Below, one piece after another: positions 48,701 to 55,827 of a stretch of DNA of 64,000 nt. The notes beneath the pieces were generated by a model. That model searched no databases. It was given only the letters and a program-made list of their open reading frames with translations, and was not told where the DNA came from. The position numbers were made by a program, and so were the translations under genes. Every line of letters starts with the position of its first letter. Position 1 is the stretch's first letter. The DNA lies in the NCBI GenBank assembly GCA_028571685.1, contig CM053143.1, forward strand, positions 137,798,829-137,862,828, read 5' to 3'. This DNA comes from Heterohyrax brucei. Taxonomy: Eukaryota > Chordata > Mammalia > Hyracoidea > Procaviidae.

Positions 48701-51700
48701 ATCCATATTTATGCCCATTCCCAAGAAAGGTGATCCAACTGAATGTAGAAATTACCAAACAATATCATTGATATCACAAGCAGGTAAAATCTTGCTCGAG
48801 ATCATTCAAAAGTGACTGTAATGGTACGTTGACAAGGAACTGTCAGAAATTCAAACTGGAACCATGGATATCATTGCTTATGTCAGATGGATCGTGTCTG
48901 AAAGCAAAGAATCCCAGAAAGATGTTTACTTGTATTTCATTGACTATGCAGAAGTATTCGGCTATGTGGATCACACTAAATTATGGCTAATGTTGCAGAG
49001 AATGTGAATGCCAGAACACGTAATTGTGCTCTTAAGGAATCTGTATACAGATCAAGAGGCAGTTGCGTGAACAGAACAAGGGGACGACTGCAAGGTTTAA
49101 AGTCTGGAAAAGTGTGTATCAGGGTTGTATCCTTTCGCCATACCTTTTTAATCTGTATGCTGAGCAAATAATCCGAGCAGCTGGATTCCATGAAGAAGAA
49201 CAAGGCATCAGGATTGGAGGACGACTCACTACCAACCTGCGTTACATAGATTACACCACCTTACTTGCTGGAAATGAAGAAGATTTGAGATACTTAGTGA
49301 TGAAGATCAAGGAGTGCAGCCTTCAGTATGGATTGCAGCTCAACATCAGAAAAACAAAAACTCTCACAACTGGACCAGTAAGCAACATTGTCATAAATGG
49401 AGAAAAGAGTGTGATTATCAAGGATTTCATTTTACTTGGATCCACAATCAATTCCCACAGAATTAGCAGTCAAGGAATCAAATGACACATTGTGTTGGGA
49501 AAATCTGTCACAAAGGACCTCTTTAAAGTATTCAGAAGTAAAGATATAACCTTGAAGACTAAAATGAGCCTGACCCAAGGCATGGTATTTTCAGTTGCAT
49601 CACATGCATGCAAAAGCTGGACAATGGACAAAAAAGACAGAAGAAGAATTGATGCTTTTGAATTGTGGTGTTGGAGAAGAATATGAATGCACCATGGACC
49701 ACCAAAAGAACCAACAGATATGATCTGGAAGAAGCACAACTTCCAAGAGCGATCCTTGGAAACAAAGATGGCAAGACTGCATCTTACATACTTTGGACAT
49801 GTTATCAGGAAGGATCAGTCCCTCGAGAAGGACATCATGCTTGGTAGAGTGGAGGGTTAGTGAAAAAGAGGAAGACTCGATGAGATGGATCCACACAGTA
49901 GCCGTAACAATGGACTCAAGCAAAAAAATGATTGTGAACATGGCGCAAAACTGGGCAGTGTTTCATTCTGTTGTTCGTAGGGTCGCTATGAGTCGAAATC
50001 GACTCGACGGCACCTAACAACATAACAATGTGTGTGTGTGTACATACATAGGTATATGTATAAGTATACATATATGTATTAGTTTAGTTTTTGAGTGTCC
50101 AGATATTCTGGTTGTTTGAGTTAGATTGATTATTGAAGCTTTAAAAATTCCCATGTCCTTTCACTGGATGGTTAGATCTGAGTGTGCTGAGAGAGACGGG
50201 TTGATCTGCCAGCTCAGGGATCCAGTAGAACTTTTGTTCTTTCCCTCCCTTTGTTTTCCTCTCCAAGTCCAGAATAACTCCCCAGGGCACCTGCTTAATA
50301 TGTCCCACTTCTGACCAAAGTAGTGCATCAGAGTTTAACACCCAGTCCAGGGCAGAGGAGAAGTTTGAGGGAAGTGCTGGGAAAGGAGAGAAATCAGTAT
50401 GTAGGAAAGATTTTGACTCTGCAGGAGTTTGAAAGCAATTAGCTTATGATGCTCAGGTGAAAGTCCTCTGCAGCTCTGTAGGTGTGGCCAGCCAAATCTC
50501 AGCTTCTGCACCGAGGAAGATGGGCTTTACTCAAGGCACTGTTCCTCTGGCCACTCTCTGCCAAGCTGTGACTTTACTTGGCTGGTTGAACAGGTCCTTT
50601 TGCAGGATGCAGATTGAAATGTGGCCAAAACTTCTGAACTTGCTTTATCCTCTCTGTCACCCAGTCTGATCTCTCAGCTTTCTGCCTGACTTCCAGAACT
50701 CCTAGAATGTCACAGGTAGTCTGTTCAGTTGTTTTTCTGGTTCTTTGTTTTAGAGGGAGCAATAAACACCTGTGGCTGCTCTTCCCTCTTAGCTTCACCT
50801 CAATGTTATTTTATGTTAAGTTCAAAATGAAATGTTTTAAGAATAGAAACACTACAGAATGTCCCCATTTTCAGTAATTGGTTAGTTCCTATTTGGTACT
50901 TTTTTTGCATTTCAACTTCTGGAAATTTAATTATATTGGGAAAATATCTTCTGATGTATCATTGAATAAGCATAGCTGACCAAAGTTGTCCCTCAGTTTC
51001 AATCTACATTGTTATAGAAATATTGTGTAACACTTTTTAGCTCTGTCTGAATTCTATTTTCTACTGCTCCCTACTCATCTGTTATGTAGACACATGTCAC
51101 ATGTATTTCACACAAATTATTTTATTCCAAAAAATGCTAGAAGGTGACTTTAAATGTAGTTAATTATCTATGACGTGTCTGTTACTTTTCTTATTGGTGG
51201 ATACATTGCAACTGACAAACTTCCTGAAAATAGAAGCTGCTATATTGATAAGGAAATTGTTGTTAAATACAATATACTGATGATCATTACTGCTGGAAGT
51301 TGAAACTTTTTCAGGTGTAGATACAAAGAATCTGCACTGACGTGAATTATATACTAGAGCCCTCAATTCCCTATTTGTTTAGTTGTTATAGTTGGAAATT
51401 ACTTGGCTATTCACAATACTCTCAGAAATAATTTGCATTTATTTGATGTATAATATCCTCATTTTCTCTTTCAGGAAGAATTTCACAGTCCTGTTGCAAG
51501 TCGAAGTCGGGGGTTCTTTCTGTTTAGGGTGTGTATATGTTGTATTTAAAAAAAACAGTATCAGAACTGAACAATACTTTCACCATACATTTGTTTACAT
51601 TAACTCATAAGTTTTGAAATTTATTTGTATTTATTCAACATTAAATTTTATGGTCCGATATTCACTTCTGTCACAACCTCATTGTTGTTATATCACCACA

Positions 51701-52859
51701 TCTCTGGTCTTGTCTATGATCCACTTCTCATGTTTGTAAACACTCCAGGTGACAGTCAGCTGCTTCAGAGTTTATGACCTTGACAATTACGTACAGGAAA
51801 GAAGTGTCTTCATGTTATATTACTCTTAAGTTGCAAAGCATCATTTACTAAAATTTTGACTCCCTAGATTAGAAGATTATGACTACTTTCACAAGTTCTT
51901 AAAAGAATCAATCAAGTAGTGGCTATATATAGATGAAACTTTGTGTTTCATATTTCACATGTGAAAACTGTGCATGAAATAGAAGCTTCTTTTGAAGTAG
52001 CTATACTTTCTAAAATATGTGCAGCTTTAATATATTACCAGAAAGTTTTCATTCATGCAGCCACTGATTATTCGACTTCTATTGGGTGCAGGGCAATGTA
52101 CCAGGGACAGAGAGTATAACAATGTACCAGATTCTACTTTTAGGCTCTAGGAATTTACAGCATAGTGAGGCACATAAATAAGTAAACAAATAGAGTAGTA
52201 TGCTAAGTGTACCTTTAATACAAGGGCTGTTTTCTGCAAAACAAAGGTACCTAACACTGGTTGGGGAGGGTAGGAGGTATAAGGAAGGCTTTCTGGATTG
52301 AATCCTGAAGAATTAACAGGAATTATTTAGTGAAACATTTAGCTAAGAAATGTATACGTTAGTGTAAAGGCTAAGGGGAGCCATAAGATAAGTTTGCATT
52401 TTGGAAAATCAATAGCAAATTGGAGAATGGATCGAAGTAAGGAGCAAGATTGACAGCAGAAAGAAATAAGACTGAACAGCTGTGACTTGAGTAAGCAATT
52501 GGTTCAAATCAAATTAAGATTGTGGGCATCTGTTTTAAAGCTTTAGTACTGTCAAGAAAACCAACAAAATCTAATAGTGTCTAATTTAGTGTGGTCCCCA
52601 GCAGCTTCAGCAACACCTCAGAATTGGCTGAAAATGAAAAGTATAGGGCCCCTTCCCAGAATTACCAAATCAGAACTTGGGGTCCAGCAAGCTCTGCTAT
52701 AACAAGTCTTCCAGATGATTCCAATGAACATTAAAGAAACACTGGTTGGTATTGTCAGACTTCTTTTCATGGGAATGGCCTTCCTTCCTTAGTTATGCTG
52801 ATTTCCAATTCATTGTTTTCCAGCCACGCAACGGAAGAAGGTCAGCAGGTTTCATTTAA
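21612..52859 (+). CDS. NMU: Prepro-neuromedin U, whole spliced coding region (9 coding exons)
   Basis: This gene encodes the secreted precursor of neuromedin U, the amidated peptide that acts on the Gq-coupled receptors NMUR1 and NMUR2 in feeding, smooth-muscle contraction, stress and type 2 immunity. Coding exons are 21612-21726, 24340-24398, 29332-29379, 37543-37602, 39091-39120, 39213-39263, 41164-41238, 51475-51528 and 52824-52859. They join in frame (528 nt with stop) to give 175 residues. Layout: signal peptide with nine leucines at 22-30, pro-region from about G39, KR cleavage at 103-104, NURP from F105, TKR at 140-142, neuromedin U at 143-167, then G168-R169-R170 for amidation and cleavage and the tail SAGFI. 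Every intron has gt-ag ends and the length matches the human precursor as I recall it (174). No frame damage is visible. A further 3'UTR exon starts at 56316. Identification rests on exon-by-exon agreement with the human and rat proteins from memory. Confidence 0.96.
21761..22460. other. NMU intron 1, proximal part
   Basis: CpG-rich at first, then single-copy-looking. Open frames here are read-through from the CpG island, not exons. Confidence 0.5.
22465..22612 (+). repeat. AfroSINE in NMU intron 1
   Basis: 'gtctgctaaccgaactgtcagcag', 'ccaggcgctccttggaaac' and 'actatgagtcgaatccgatt'. Confidence 0.85.
23005..23400 (-). repeat. RTE/AfroSINE-related repeat, antisense
   Basis: The left 120 bases resemble the antisense RTE tail ('tgactcatgatgac...', 'ccaggtcctgtgccgtc'). 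The remainder, through 'ccaccacgatatgtcaaactgacag', looks like a dispersed repeat that I cannot name. Confidence 0.45.
23685..24165 (-). mobile_element. L1 3' end, antisense, in NMU intron 1
   Basis: 'acataccataaaatgcacttg', 'tctggcttcttccacttagc' and 'ggttgatgaacatttgggttg' are classic L1M tail sequence. It ends about 175 bases before NMU exon 2. Confidence 0.8.
24340..24398 (+). CDS. NMU: NMU coding exon 2: start of the pro-region
   Basis: The acceptor is tttactttttag. The exon is 59 nt: two bases complete Gly39, then 19 codons read [12 protein letters not shown] followed by KLQLWNE. The human counterpart reads APILPQGLQPEQQLQLWNE as I recall it, so this segment is clearly orthologous. The donor is gtaaag at 24399. 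The signal-peptide cut is probably near the exon 1/2 junction, which makes this the N-terminus of proNMU. Confidence 0.95.
24560..25900 (+). mobile_element. Old L1 fragments in NMU intron 2
   Basis: The endonuclease region ('aacagttttagttggagattttcat') is followed by late ORF2/3'UTR sequence ('gacctcaaaataatgtgctaag'). Internally deleted and heavily decayed; sense to the gene. Confidence 0.6.
25905..28010. other. NMU intron 2, no exon seen
   Basis: Mostly AT-rich, single-copy-looking. I checked for NMU-like exon reading and found none; exon 3 comes later at 29332. Confidence 0.5.
28018..28560 (+). mobile_element. Mariner-type DNA transposon remnant with long inverted repeat
   Basis: The right half, on +, reads the end of a mariner transposase: [18 protein letters not shown] from about 28,270, including the third catalytic-region motif (P-Y-x-P-D-L). 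The segment 28,041-28,167 is the reverse complement of about 28,400-28,530, so one end has been duplicated in inverted form around a roughly 230 bp centre. No full transposase remains. Exact family not assigned. Confidence 0.75.
28641..28797 (-). repeat. AfroSINE in NMU intron 2
   Basis: Antisense, with an A-run then 'ctaactgccattgagtccatc', 'ccatagagttttcaaggag' and 'cttttggttagcag'. Confidence 0.85.
28805..29320 (-). mobile_element. L1 3' end, antisense, reaching NMU exon 3
   Basis: L1M tail in two pieces around an AfroSINE. The right piece reads 'gtgagatcatacagtgtttg', 'ggctgagtagtgttccattg' and 'gatccattcatctgctagtgg', and stops within about 15-20 bases of the exon 3 acceptor. Confidence 0.7.
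28921..29118 (+). repeat. AfroSINE inserted in L1
   Basis: Nearly complete long form: 'aaggagccctggttgtgcag', 'cagtggttaagcactcag', 'gtaaagatttatacactg' and a tail with 'gtgagtcagaattgattc'. Confidence 0.9.
29332..29379 (+). CDS. NMU: NMU coding exon 3: pro-region
   Basis: A 48 nt, phase 0-0 exon encoding I59-Q74, [16 protein letters not shown]. The human exon reads IDDTCSSFLSIDSQPQ as I recall it. Cys63 is one of two cysteines in the pro-region after the signal peptide; the other is Cys83 in exon 4. The acceptor ttttccacag ends at 29331 and the donor is gtaatt. The acceptor directly follows an antisense L1 fragment. Confidence 0.93.
29380..30680. other. NMU intron 3, proximal part
   Basis: Single-copy-looking. 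The moderately GC-rich part 29,880-30,340 might be an unrecognised old repeat. No exon. Confidence 0.4.
30684..30880 (+). repeat. AfroSINE, long form
   Basis: 'aaggagccctggtgtcgtcac', 'gaggcaactgacttccacg' and a divergent tail. It abuts the antisense L1 to its right. Confidence 0.8.
32872..33027 (-). repeat. AfroSINE inserted in L1
   Basis: Its A-tail appears as the A-run at 32,859, then 'tcttgtcaagtcaaatttg', 'ggacagagtggaactgccc' and 'acttaaccaccaagccactcc'. Confidence 0.9.
34288..34428 (+). repeat. AfroSINE inserted in L1
   Basis: 'gtggttaaccaaaagattggcag', 'gcagttctactctgacctatag' and 'gagtcggaattgactctagagc'. Confidence 0.9.
35340..36320. other. NMU intron 3, no feature recognised
   Basis: AT-rich, single-copy-looking intronic sequence. 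Confidence 0.45.
36340..36528 (-). mobile_element. Short L1 3' end, antisense, with target-site duplication
   Basis: A 189 bp, 5'-truncated copy of the same L1 3'UTR seen at 30,900 and 44,690. It is flanked by the direct repeat AAGTCACACATTTTTT at 36,323-36,338 and 36,529-36,544, a clean mark of L1 retrotransposition. Confidence 0.85.
36546..36795 (-). repeat. MIR SINE, antisense
   Basis: 'ctcattactaggtacttggcac', 'catttaatccttccaagaac' and 'gtaaccagccccaggtagaatgg' fit the MIR core and 3' part in reverse. Old. Confidence 0.65.
36800..37540. other. NMU intron 3, distal part
   Basis: Single-copy-looking sequence up to the exon 4 acceptor. Nothing recognised. Confidence 0.4.
37543..37602 (+). 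CDS. NMU: NMU coding exon 4: pro-region
   Basis: A 60 nt, phase 0-0 exon encoding A75-Q94. It begins [10 protein letters not shown] and ends ILPKPQ, with the pattern of human ASNALEELCF...LPKPQ. The acceptor is tttcccctag and the donor gtaagg. The exon looks like a short amphipathic helix in the pro-region; no cleavage site lies inside it. Confidence 0.95.
37603..38785. other. NMU intron 4
   Basis: AT-rich intronic sequence. Nothing recognised before the AfroSINE at 38,791. Confidence 0.45.
38791..38952 (+). repeat. AfroSINE in NMU intron 4
   Basis: 'aaggagccttgatggtatagtgg' head, 'aggcagttctactccgctc' and 'gtgagttggaatcaccttgac'. It ends about 140 bases before exon 5. Confidence 0.85.
39091..39120 (+). 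CDS. NMU: NMU coding exon 5: 30 nt microexon with KR cleavage site
   Basis: A ten-codon microexon, [10 protein letters not shown] (95-104), phase 0-0. Its last two codons are the Lys-Arg at which prohormone convertases release NURP. The acceptor is ctttcaacag and the donor gtaagg. It is followed by an intron of only 92 bases. Human has [10 protein letters not shown] at this place. Confidence 0.95.
39213..39263 (+). CDS. NMU: NMU coding exon 6: N-terminal half of NURP
   Basis: A 51 nt, phase 0-0 exon encoding F105-V121, [17 protein letters not shown]. This is the start of the neuromedin U precursor-related peptide described in rodents as NURP33/36. The match to the rat peptide is nearly complete. 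Note that the FLF start echoes the FLF in mature neuromedin U. The acceptor is ttaaataacag and the donor gtaagt. Confidence 0.95.
39440..39640 (+). repeat. L2 fragment in NMU intron 6
   Basis: 'cactcattcaacagttatttactgagtatctg' is the L2 signature. It is followed by two long A-runs (39,524 and 39,594) that may be later expansions. Confidence 0.65.
40078..40240 (+). repeat. AfroSINE in NMU intron 6
   Basis: 'gagccctggtgacccagcaatt', 'ctgctaaccaaaaaattagcag' and 'ctactcggtcctacagggttgc'. Confidence 0.9.
40348..40428 (+). mobile_element. 57 bp RTE-end insertion with 12 bp target-site duplication
   Basis: The direct repeat ATCACACTCTTA (40,348-40,359 and 40,417-40,428) encloses 57 bases. They end in the RTE/AfroSINE terminus ('gactcgacggcac') and start with an inverted bit of the same end (GCGACCCT...AGGGTCGC). 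The CpGs are intact. Confidence 0.8.
40430..41160. other. NMU intron 6, distal part
   Basis: Single-copy-looking intronic sequence up to exon 7. Nothing recognised. Confidence 0.4.
41164..41238 (+). CDS. NMU: NMU coding exon 7: end of NURP, TKR site and start of neuromedin U
   Basis: A 75 nt, phase 0-0 exon encoding S122-D146. It begins [16 protein letters not shown], continues RRTKR (138-142) and ends FKVD. Cleavage after R142 frees the N-terminus of the 25-residue neuromedin U, F143. I place the donor at gtacgt (41239) because the next exon continues EEF, giving FKVDEEF as in pig neuromedin U. An earlier gtggac after codon 144 is a poorer donor and would drop two conserved residues. Confidence 0.93.
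41745..42300 (-). mobile_element. Afrotherian L1 3'UTR, antisense
   Basis: Text such as 'taagtattgtggctaatcc', 'aaggcagacgttttgttatt' and 'ggctccagaaactctagagtcc' reads as an afrotherian L1 3'UTR subfamily from memory. An LTR interrupts it at its right end. Confidence 0.55.
42301..42799 (-). mobile_element. Solo LTR, ERVL/MaLR-type, in NMU intron 7
   Basis: 'cttagttacctagtgctgctgtaacagaaa' start, 'ggcaccagctccaggggaaggctttc' middle, 'gggcatataattcattcagtaaca' end. It keeps the full-length middle that some other copies lack. No internal region. Confidence 0.8.
43045..43245 (-). repeat. AfroSINE, long form, in NMU intron 7
   Basis: 'tcatggtgaccccatgtgtgtag', 'catagggttttcaaggctgtgacc' and 'gtgggtttgaactgccaat'. 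Confidence 0.85.
43250..44675. other. NMU intron 7, AT-rich part
   Basis: No exon, repeat or regulatory motif recognised. Confidence 0.4.
44680..47405 (-). mobile_element. L1 LINE, antisense, internally deleted
   Basis: An L1 3'UTR (44,680-45,410) with the same subfamily text as 30,900-31,700 is joined directly to the endonuclease end of ORF2 (from about 45,417). It then runs on to sequence that looks like ORF1/inter-ORF region near 47,300. Most of the reverse transcriptase part is absent. The RTE at 47,410 interrupts it, and L1-like sequence may resume after it. Confidence 0.8.
47408..50020 (+). mobile_element. RTE (BovB-like) non-LTR retrotransposon, near-complete but dead
   Basis: Order on +: the end of the APE endonuclease (about 47,600-47,930; [10 protein letters not shown], then [14 protein letters not shown]), a linker, reverse transcriptase from about 48,550 (NKAPGIDG, then [14 protein letters not shown]), RT finger and palm ([18 protein letters not shown]), and the C-terminal [10 protein letters not shown] segment near 49,660. 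The palm reads RYIDYTT where an active RT has the Tyr-x-Asp-Asp motif. Frame breaks split it into pieces. It ends in 'gagtcgaaatcgactcgacggcacc', the tail shared with AfroSINE. It lies in the 10.2 kb intron 7 of NMU, in sense orientation, 5'-truncated. Confidence 0.92.
50022..50082. repeat. TG/TA microsatellite at the RTE 3' end
   Basis: A (TG)n then (TA)-rich run follows the RTE terminus, as is common for RTE tails that expand after insertion. Confidence 0.75.
50085..50815 (-). mobile_element. Possible 5' part of the interrupted antisense L1
   Basis: On the - strand this stretch is purine- and GC-richer, and near 50,560-50,815 it reads like an L1 leader or ORF1 start. It sits exactly where the L1 at 44,680-47,405 would continue beyond the nested RTE. 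This is an inference from position and composition. Confidence 0.4.
50820..51470. other. NMU intron 7, distal part
   Basis: AT-rich intron up to exon 8. Nothing recognised. Confidence 0.45.
51475..51528 (+). CDS. NMU: NMU coding exon 8: body of neuromedin U including FLFR
   Basis: A 54 nt, phase 0-0 exon encoding E147-R164, [13 protein letters not shown] then FFLFR. The acceptor is ctctttcag and the donor gtgtgt. The residue before FLF is Phe160, as in rat; human and pig have Tyr. The exon lacks the Arg-Arg pair that in pig gives neuromedin U-8, so a single long peptide is expected. Confidence 0.95.
51530..52045. other. NMU intron 8, proximal part
   Basis: Single-copy-looking. Nothing recognised. 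Confidence 0.4.
52050..52460 (+). repeat. L2 fragment in NMU intron 8
   Basis: 'ctattgggtgcagggcaatgtaccagg', 'cacataaataagtaaacaaat' and 'aggaaggctttctggattgaatcctgaag' follow the order of an L2 3' region. Old. Confidence 0.6.
52588..52747 (+). repeat. MER5A-type hAT element next to NMU exon 9
   Basis: 'gtgtggtccccagcagcttcagc', 'ggggtccagcaagctctgc' and 'tccagatgattcc' are MER5A landmarks. It ends 76 bases before exon 9. Confidence 0.75.
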
Positions 52860-52863
52860 AATG
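52824..52863 (+). CDS. NMU: NMU coding exon 9: PRN, amidation and cleavage signal, stop
   Basis: The exon encodes P165-I175, [11 protein letters not shown], then TAA at 52857-52859 and four untranslated bases before the donor gtatgt at 52864. Asn167 becomes the C-terminal amide: G168 donates the amide nitrogen through PAM, and RR is the convertase site. The acceptor is ttttccag. Because the last junction lies only four bases past the stop, it should not trigger nonsense-mediated decay. Confidence 0.95.
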
Positions 52864-53190
52864 GTATGTGTTTCATATTTCAACCTAATCTGAGAATTTC
52901 TGTAATTTTCAAGCGCTTGTAAATTAAACTGTGATGAACATATTTCTACTATTTGATTGCATGTGTACATTGATCTTCTATATAAATCCTACAATTATAG
53001 ATGCTGTAAAAGCTTTACATCAAGGAAAAACATCAGTTATTTTCCAGCCATATTTGCTTTACCCATGTTATATGTTCCTCAGACTATGCCACAAAGTAAT
53101 CATCATCACTGATTTTGTAGATATTGAACTTCTCATCCTTGATTGTACAAGTAGTGTATGCTAGGAATTCGGTTCTTACTGTGATAATCA

Positions 53191-53712
53191 GTGTTTCAGT
53201 CAGCTAGTACTGCTCCAACAAATACTGTGAATCATGTCTTTAACAAAGGAAAGTCTATTCTTACACAGTCTGGTAGGTTACAAGTCTGAATTTAAGGTGT
53301 CCACTCCAGGCTTTCTCTCTGTTGGCTCTGGAGGAAAGTCCTCGTGTTGTTATCAGTCTTTGTTCAGGGAGCATCTTTGTGCGGCAAGCTCAGGTCTGAA
53401 GGACTGCTCTTCTCCGTCTCCCGGTGCTGCTTTCTTGATGGTGTGAGGTTCCCAACTTTCTGCTTGCTTCTCTTTCCTTCTGTCTCTTTCAGGATGAAAG
53501 GATAAAGGGTGGTGCAAGCCACACTCCAAGGAAACTCCCTTCACAGTGGAGCAGGGAGGTGATTCTATGAAGGGATTTACAGTCCCACCCTAATCTTTTA
53601 ACATATAGCACAGGAAAATCACAAAAAAGGAGGACAGTAACAAAATATTGGGAATCATGGCCCAGCCATGCCTATGCATATTTTGGTGGGACACAATTCA
53701 ATCCTCGACAAT
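53191..53712 (-). mobile_element. Solo LTR, ERVL/MaLR-type, in NMU intron 9
   Basis: 'gtttcagtcagctagtactgctcc' at the left and 'cacaattcaatcctcgaca' at the right. Same family as 273-783, with the 'agtggagcagggaggtgattc' block. Confidence 0.85.
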
Positions 53713-53714
53713 CA

Positions 53715-54235
53715 GTTTCCACCATAAAAGGTCAGAATTTACAGAATGAATGTTTTTCTGACTTCCAAATAACCTACAGTCAAAGTCTCTTCACAAAAGC
53801 TATGATTTACTAGCTTTTAAAAAAGAAAATGTAGAAAGACATGAAAGCATGACTTTTATTCTACAACTCTCAGTCTCTAACTCAGTACTGGTCATACAAT
53901 ACACACTTTGCAGCTCTTGAATGGCTTCACATATTTGATAAATCTATGACTCTTACTACTGTATTAGACTATGAATTTTGAAATTCAATCAAATGCAAAC
54001 TGATAAATTCAAAGTATATTAATGTAATTTAAAGATACACTCTATGAAGGTTATGTAATGCTAAATCCAGATTCTGTGCTGTACATATTTTTCCAAATAT
54101 TTCACTCTTAGAATTTATTTCAACTCTGAAATACAATTATTTTGTAAATAATAAAACTCTTGATATTTGCTCATAGAAAATCAAAACCTGTCATTTCTAA
54201 TGAACTGTACAATACCTAGAAAATAAAGTGAGAAC
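53715..54235. other. NMU intron 9, nothing recognised
   Basis: AT-rich intronic sequence between the LTR and an old L1. Confidence 0.4.
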
Positions 54236-54239
54236 TCTG

Positions 54240-55350
54240 CATATTACTCTCCTAAAGCTGTGTTCAGTAGAAAAATTAAGACTTTAAATACTACAAGGAA
54301 GACAAAATTAATCAATTAATGATTTAACACAATAAGTTAAAATAAACCTGAAGAAAGCAAACTATAAAAATCAAAGAAGAAATTAATTAGAAAACAAGAA
54401 GAATTGGTAAGTTCAAAAAAAAATCCAGTTCTTTGCCAAAAGAAAAAAACCTAATAAAATAAGCTAGCCCAATAAAGGAAAAGCAGAAATAGACAAGAAC
54501 AAAAATGAAAAGAGAGAAATAAAAATAGATAAACAGATGTAAAAGAAATGAAAATTATAAAAGAATGCTTTGCAATCTTTGTGCATATAATTTAAAAACT
54601 GGAATAACATGGAAGTTTGTCTATTAAGTAGATATTAACAAAATTGACCTCAGAAGAAAGAAAAGAGAAACAGAGCAATAACCTTGAGAAATACTTGAAA
54701 ATATCTAGAAACTGGCTCCTCTAAAGTCTTTAGGTCCAATAGATTTTGAATTTTTTTCAGCCCAGAGAAAGAACAAAATGTCTAAATTTTTTTTATGAAG
54801 CCAAGATATTACTGATACCTAACAAAACTAACAAAGTATTATTAAAAAAAGAAACTGTAGATCAATCCTATTTAAAAGTATTAGTGAAAAATTTAAATGA
54901 AATATTAGCAAATAGTATTCAGCAATATACTTAAAGAATTATGTGGCCCCACTAAGTGAGGTTTGTCCCAACACCTAGAGGCTAGCTTAACATTGATTGC
55001 TATTAAAATATTTTTACCATTAGGAGTAAAATTACATAATCATCTCAATAGATGCTTTTGATAAAACTACACACCAATTTCTGATGTTTTAAAAGAAGAT
55101 CTTGTAGAAAGAGATGAATTTTGACATTACTAATATAACAGGTCTGACATTACTAATATAACAGGTAAGCTTAATAGTGAAACAGTCTGGAATGTTCCCA
55201 TTGATGTTAGAACAAGATGAAGAGGCTGTCACTTTTTATTTAACATAGTTCTTAATAATGCATTAGTGACATAAAGGCCATAAAAGAGAAATACTAGGAA
55301 AGTGAAGGAAAAAATTTAATATACTTGTAGGAAGTAAGTAGATACTTGAG
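54240..55350 (+). mobile_element. Old L1 ORF2 fragment in NMU intron 9
   Basis: Recognisable order of RT text: 'ccagttctttgcc', 'agatttt...' near 54,745, 'gaagccaagatattactgatacc', and 'cataatcatctcaatagatgc' at 55,035. Very A-rich, many breaks, sense to NMU. It holds a 23 bp tandem duplication at 55,122-55,167. Confidence 0.7.
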
Positions 55351-55354
55351 TTTT

Positions 55355-55820
55355 CAAACTATATTTACTGTTTGATTTTGCTTCAGAAGAGGTTCACTAA
55401 GTTATTTTCCTATTAATAATGTGAGAAAACATATTGTTTTGTATTTTTTTTCTCTTTTCAAAAAACTCAGAACAGAGAACTCTGCTTTTTATAATATTGC
55501 AAATGTATGGCATTAAAAAATATAAACAAAAATAAATGGAAACAAATGTCTGTGATCCTAACACTCAACTGTTACAGTACTCACAATATAAAAAGGAATT
55601 TAATCCATGATTTGAATCAATTTAACAAAAATCCCTCTCTGAAGCTGAGAAACATAGCATAGACTAATTCACACAGGATTTCATTTTACTTTGCCAATAT
55701 GGAAAGCGTTTGTGGTCATTTTTCTTTGTTTTTCTCCTCTGGTTATTGAAGGCCTTACCCAGTGCTGAGTATCTTATATTTATTTAGAAAGTAGTAAACA
55801 TAAAATTAAAAAAAGCAAAA
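55355..55820. other. NMU intron 9, nothing recognised
   Basis: AT-rich. Confidence 0.4.
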
Positions 55821-55827
55821 CTAAACC

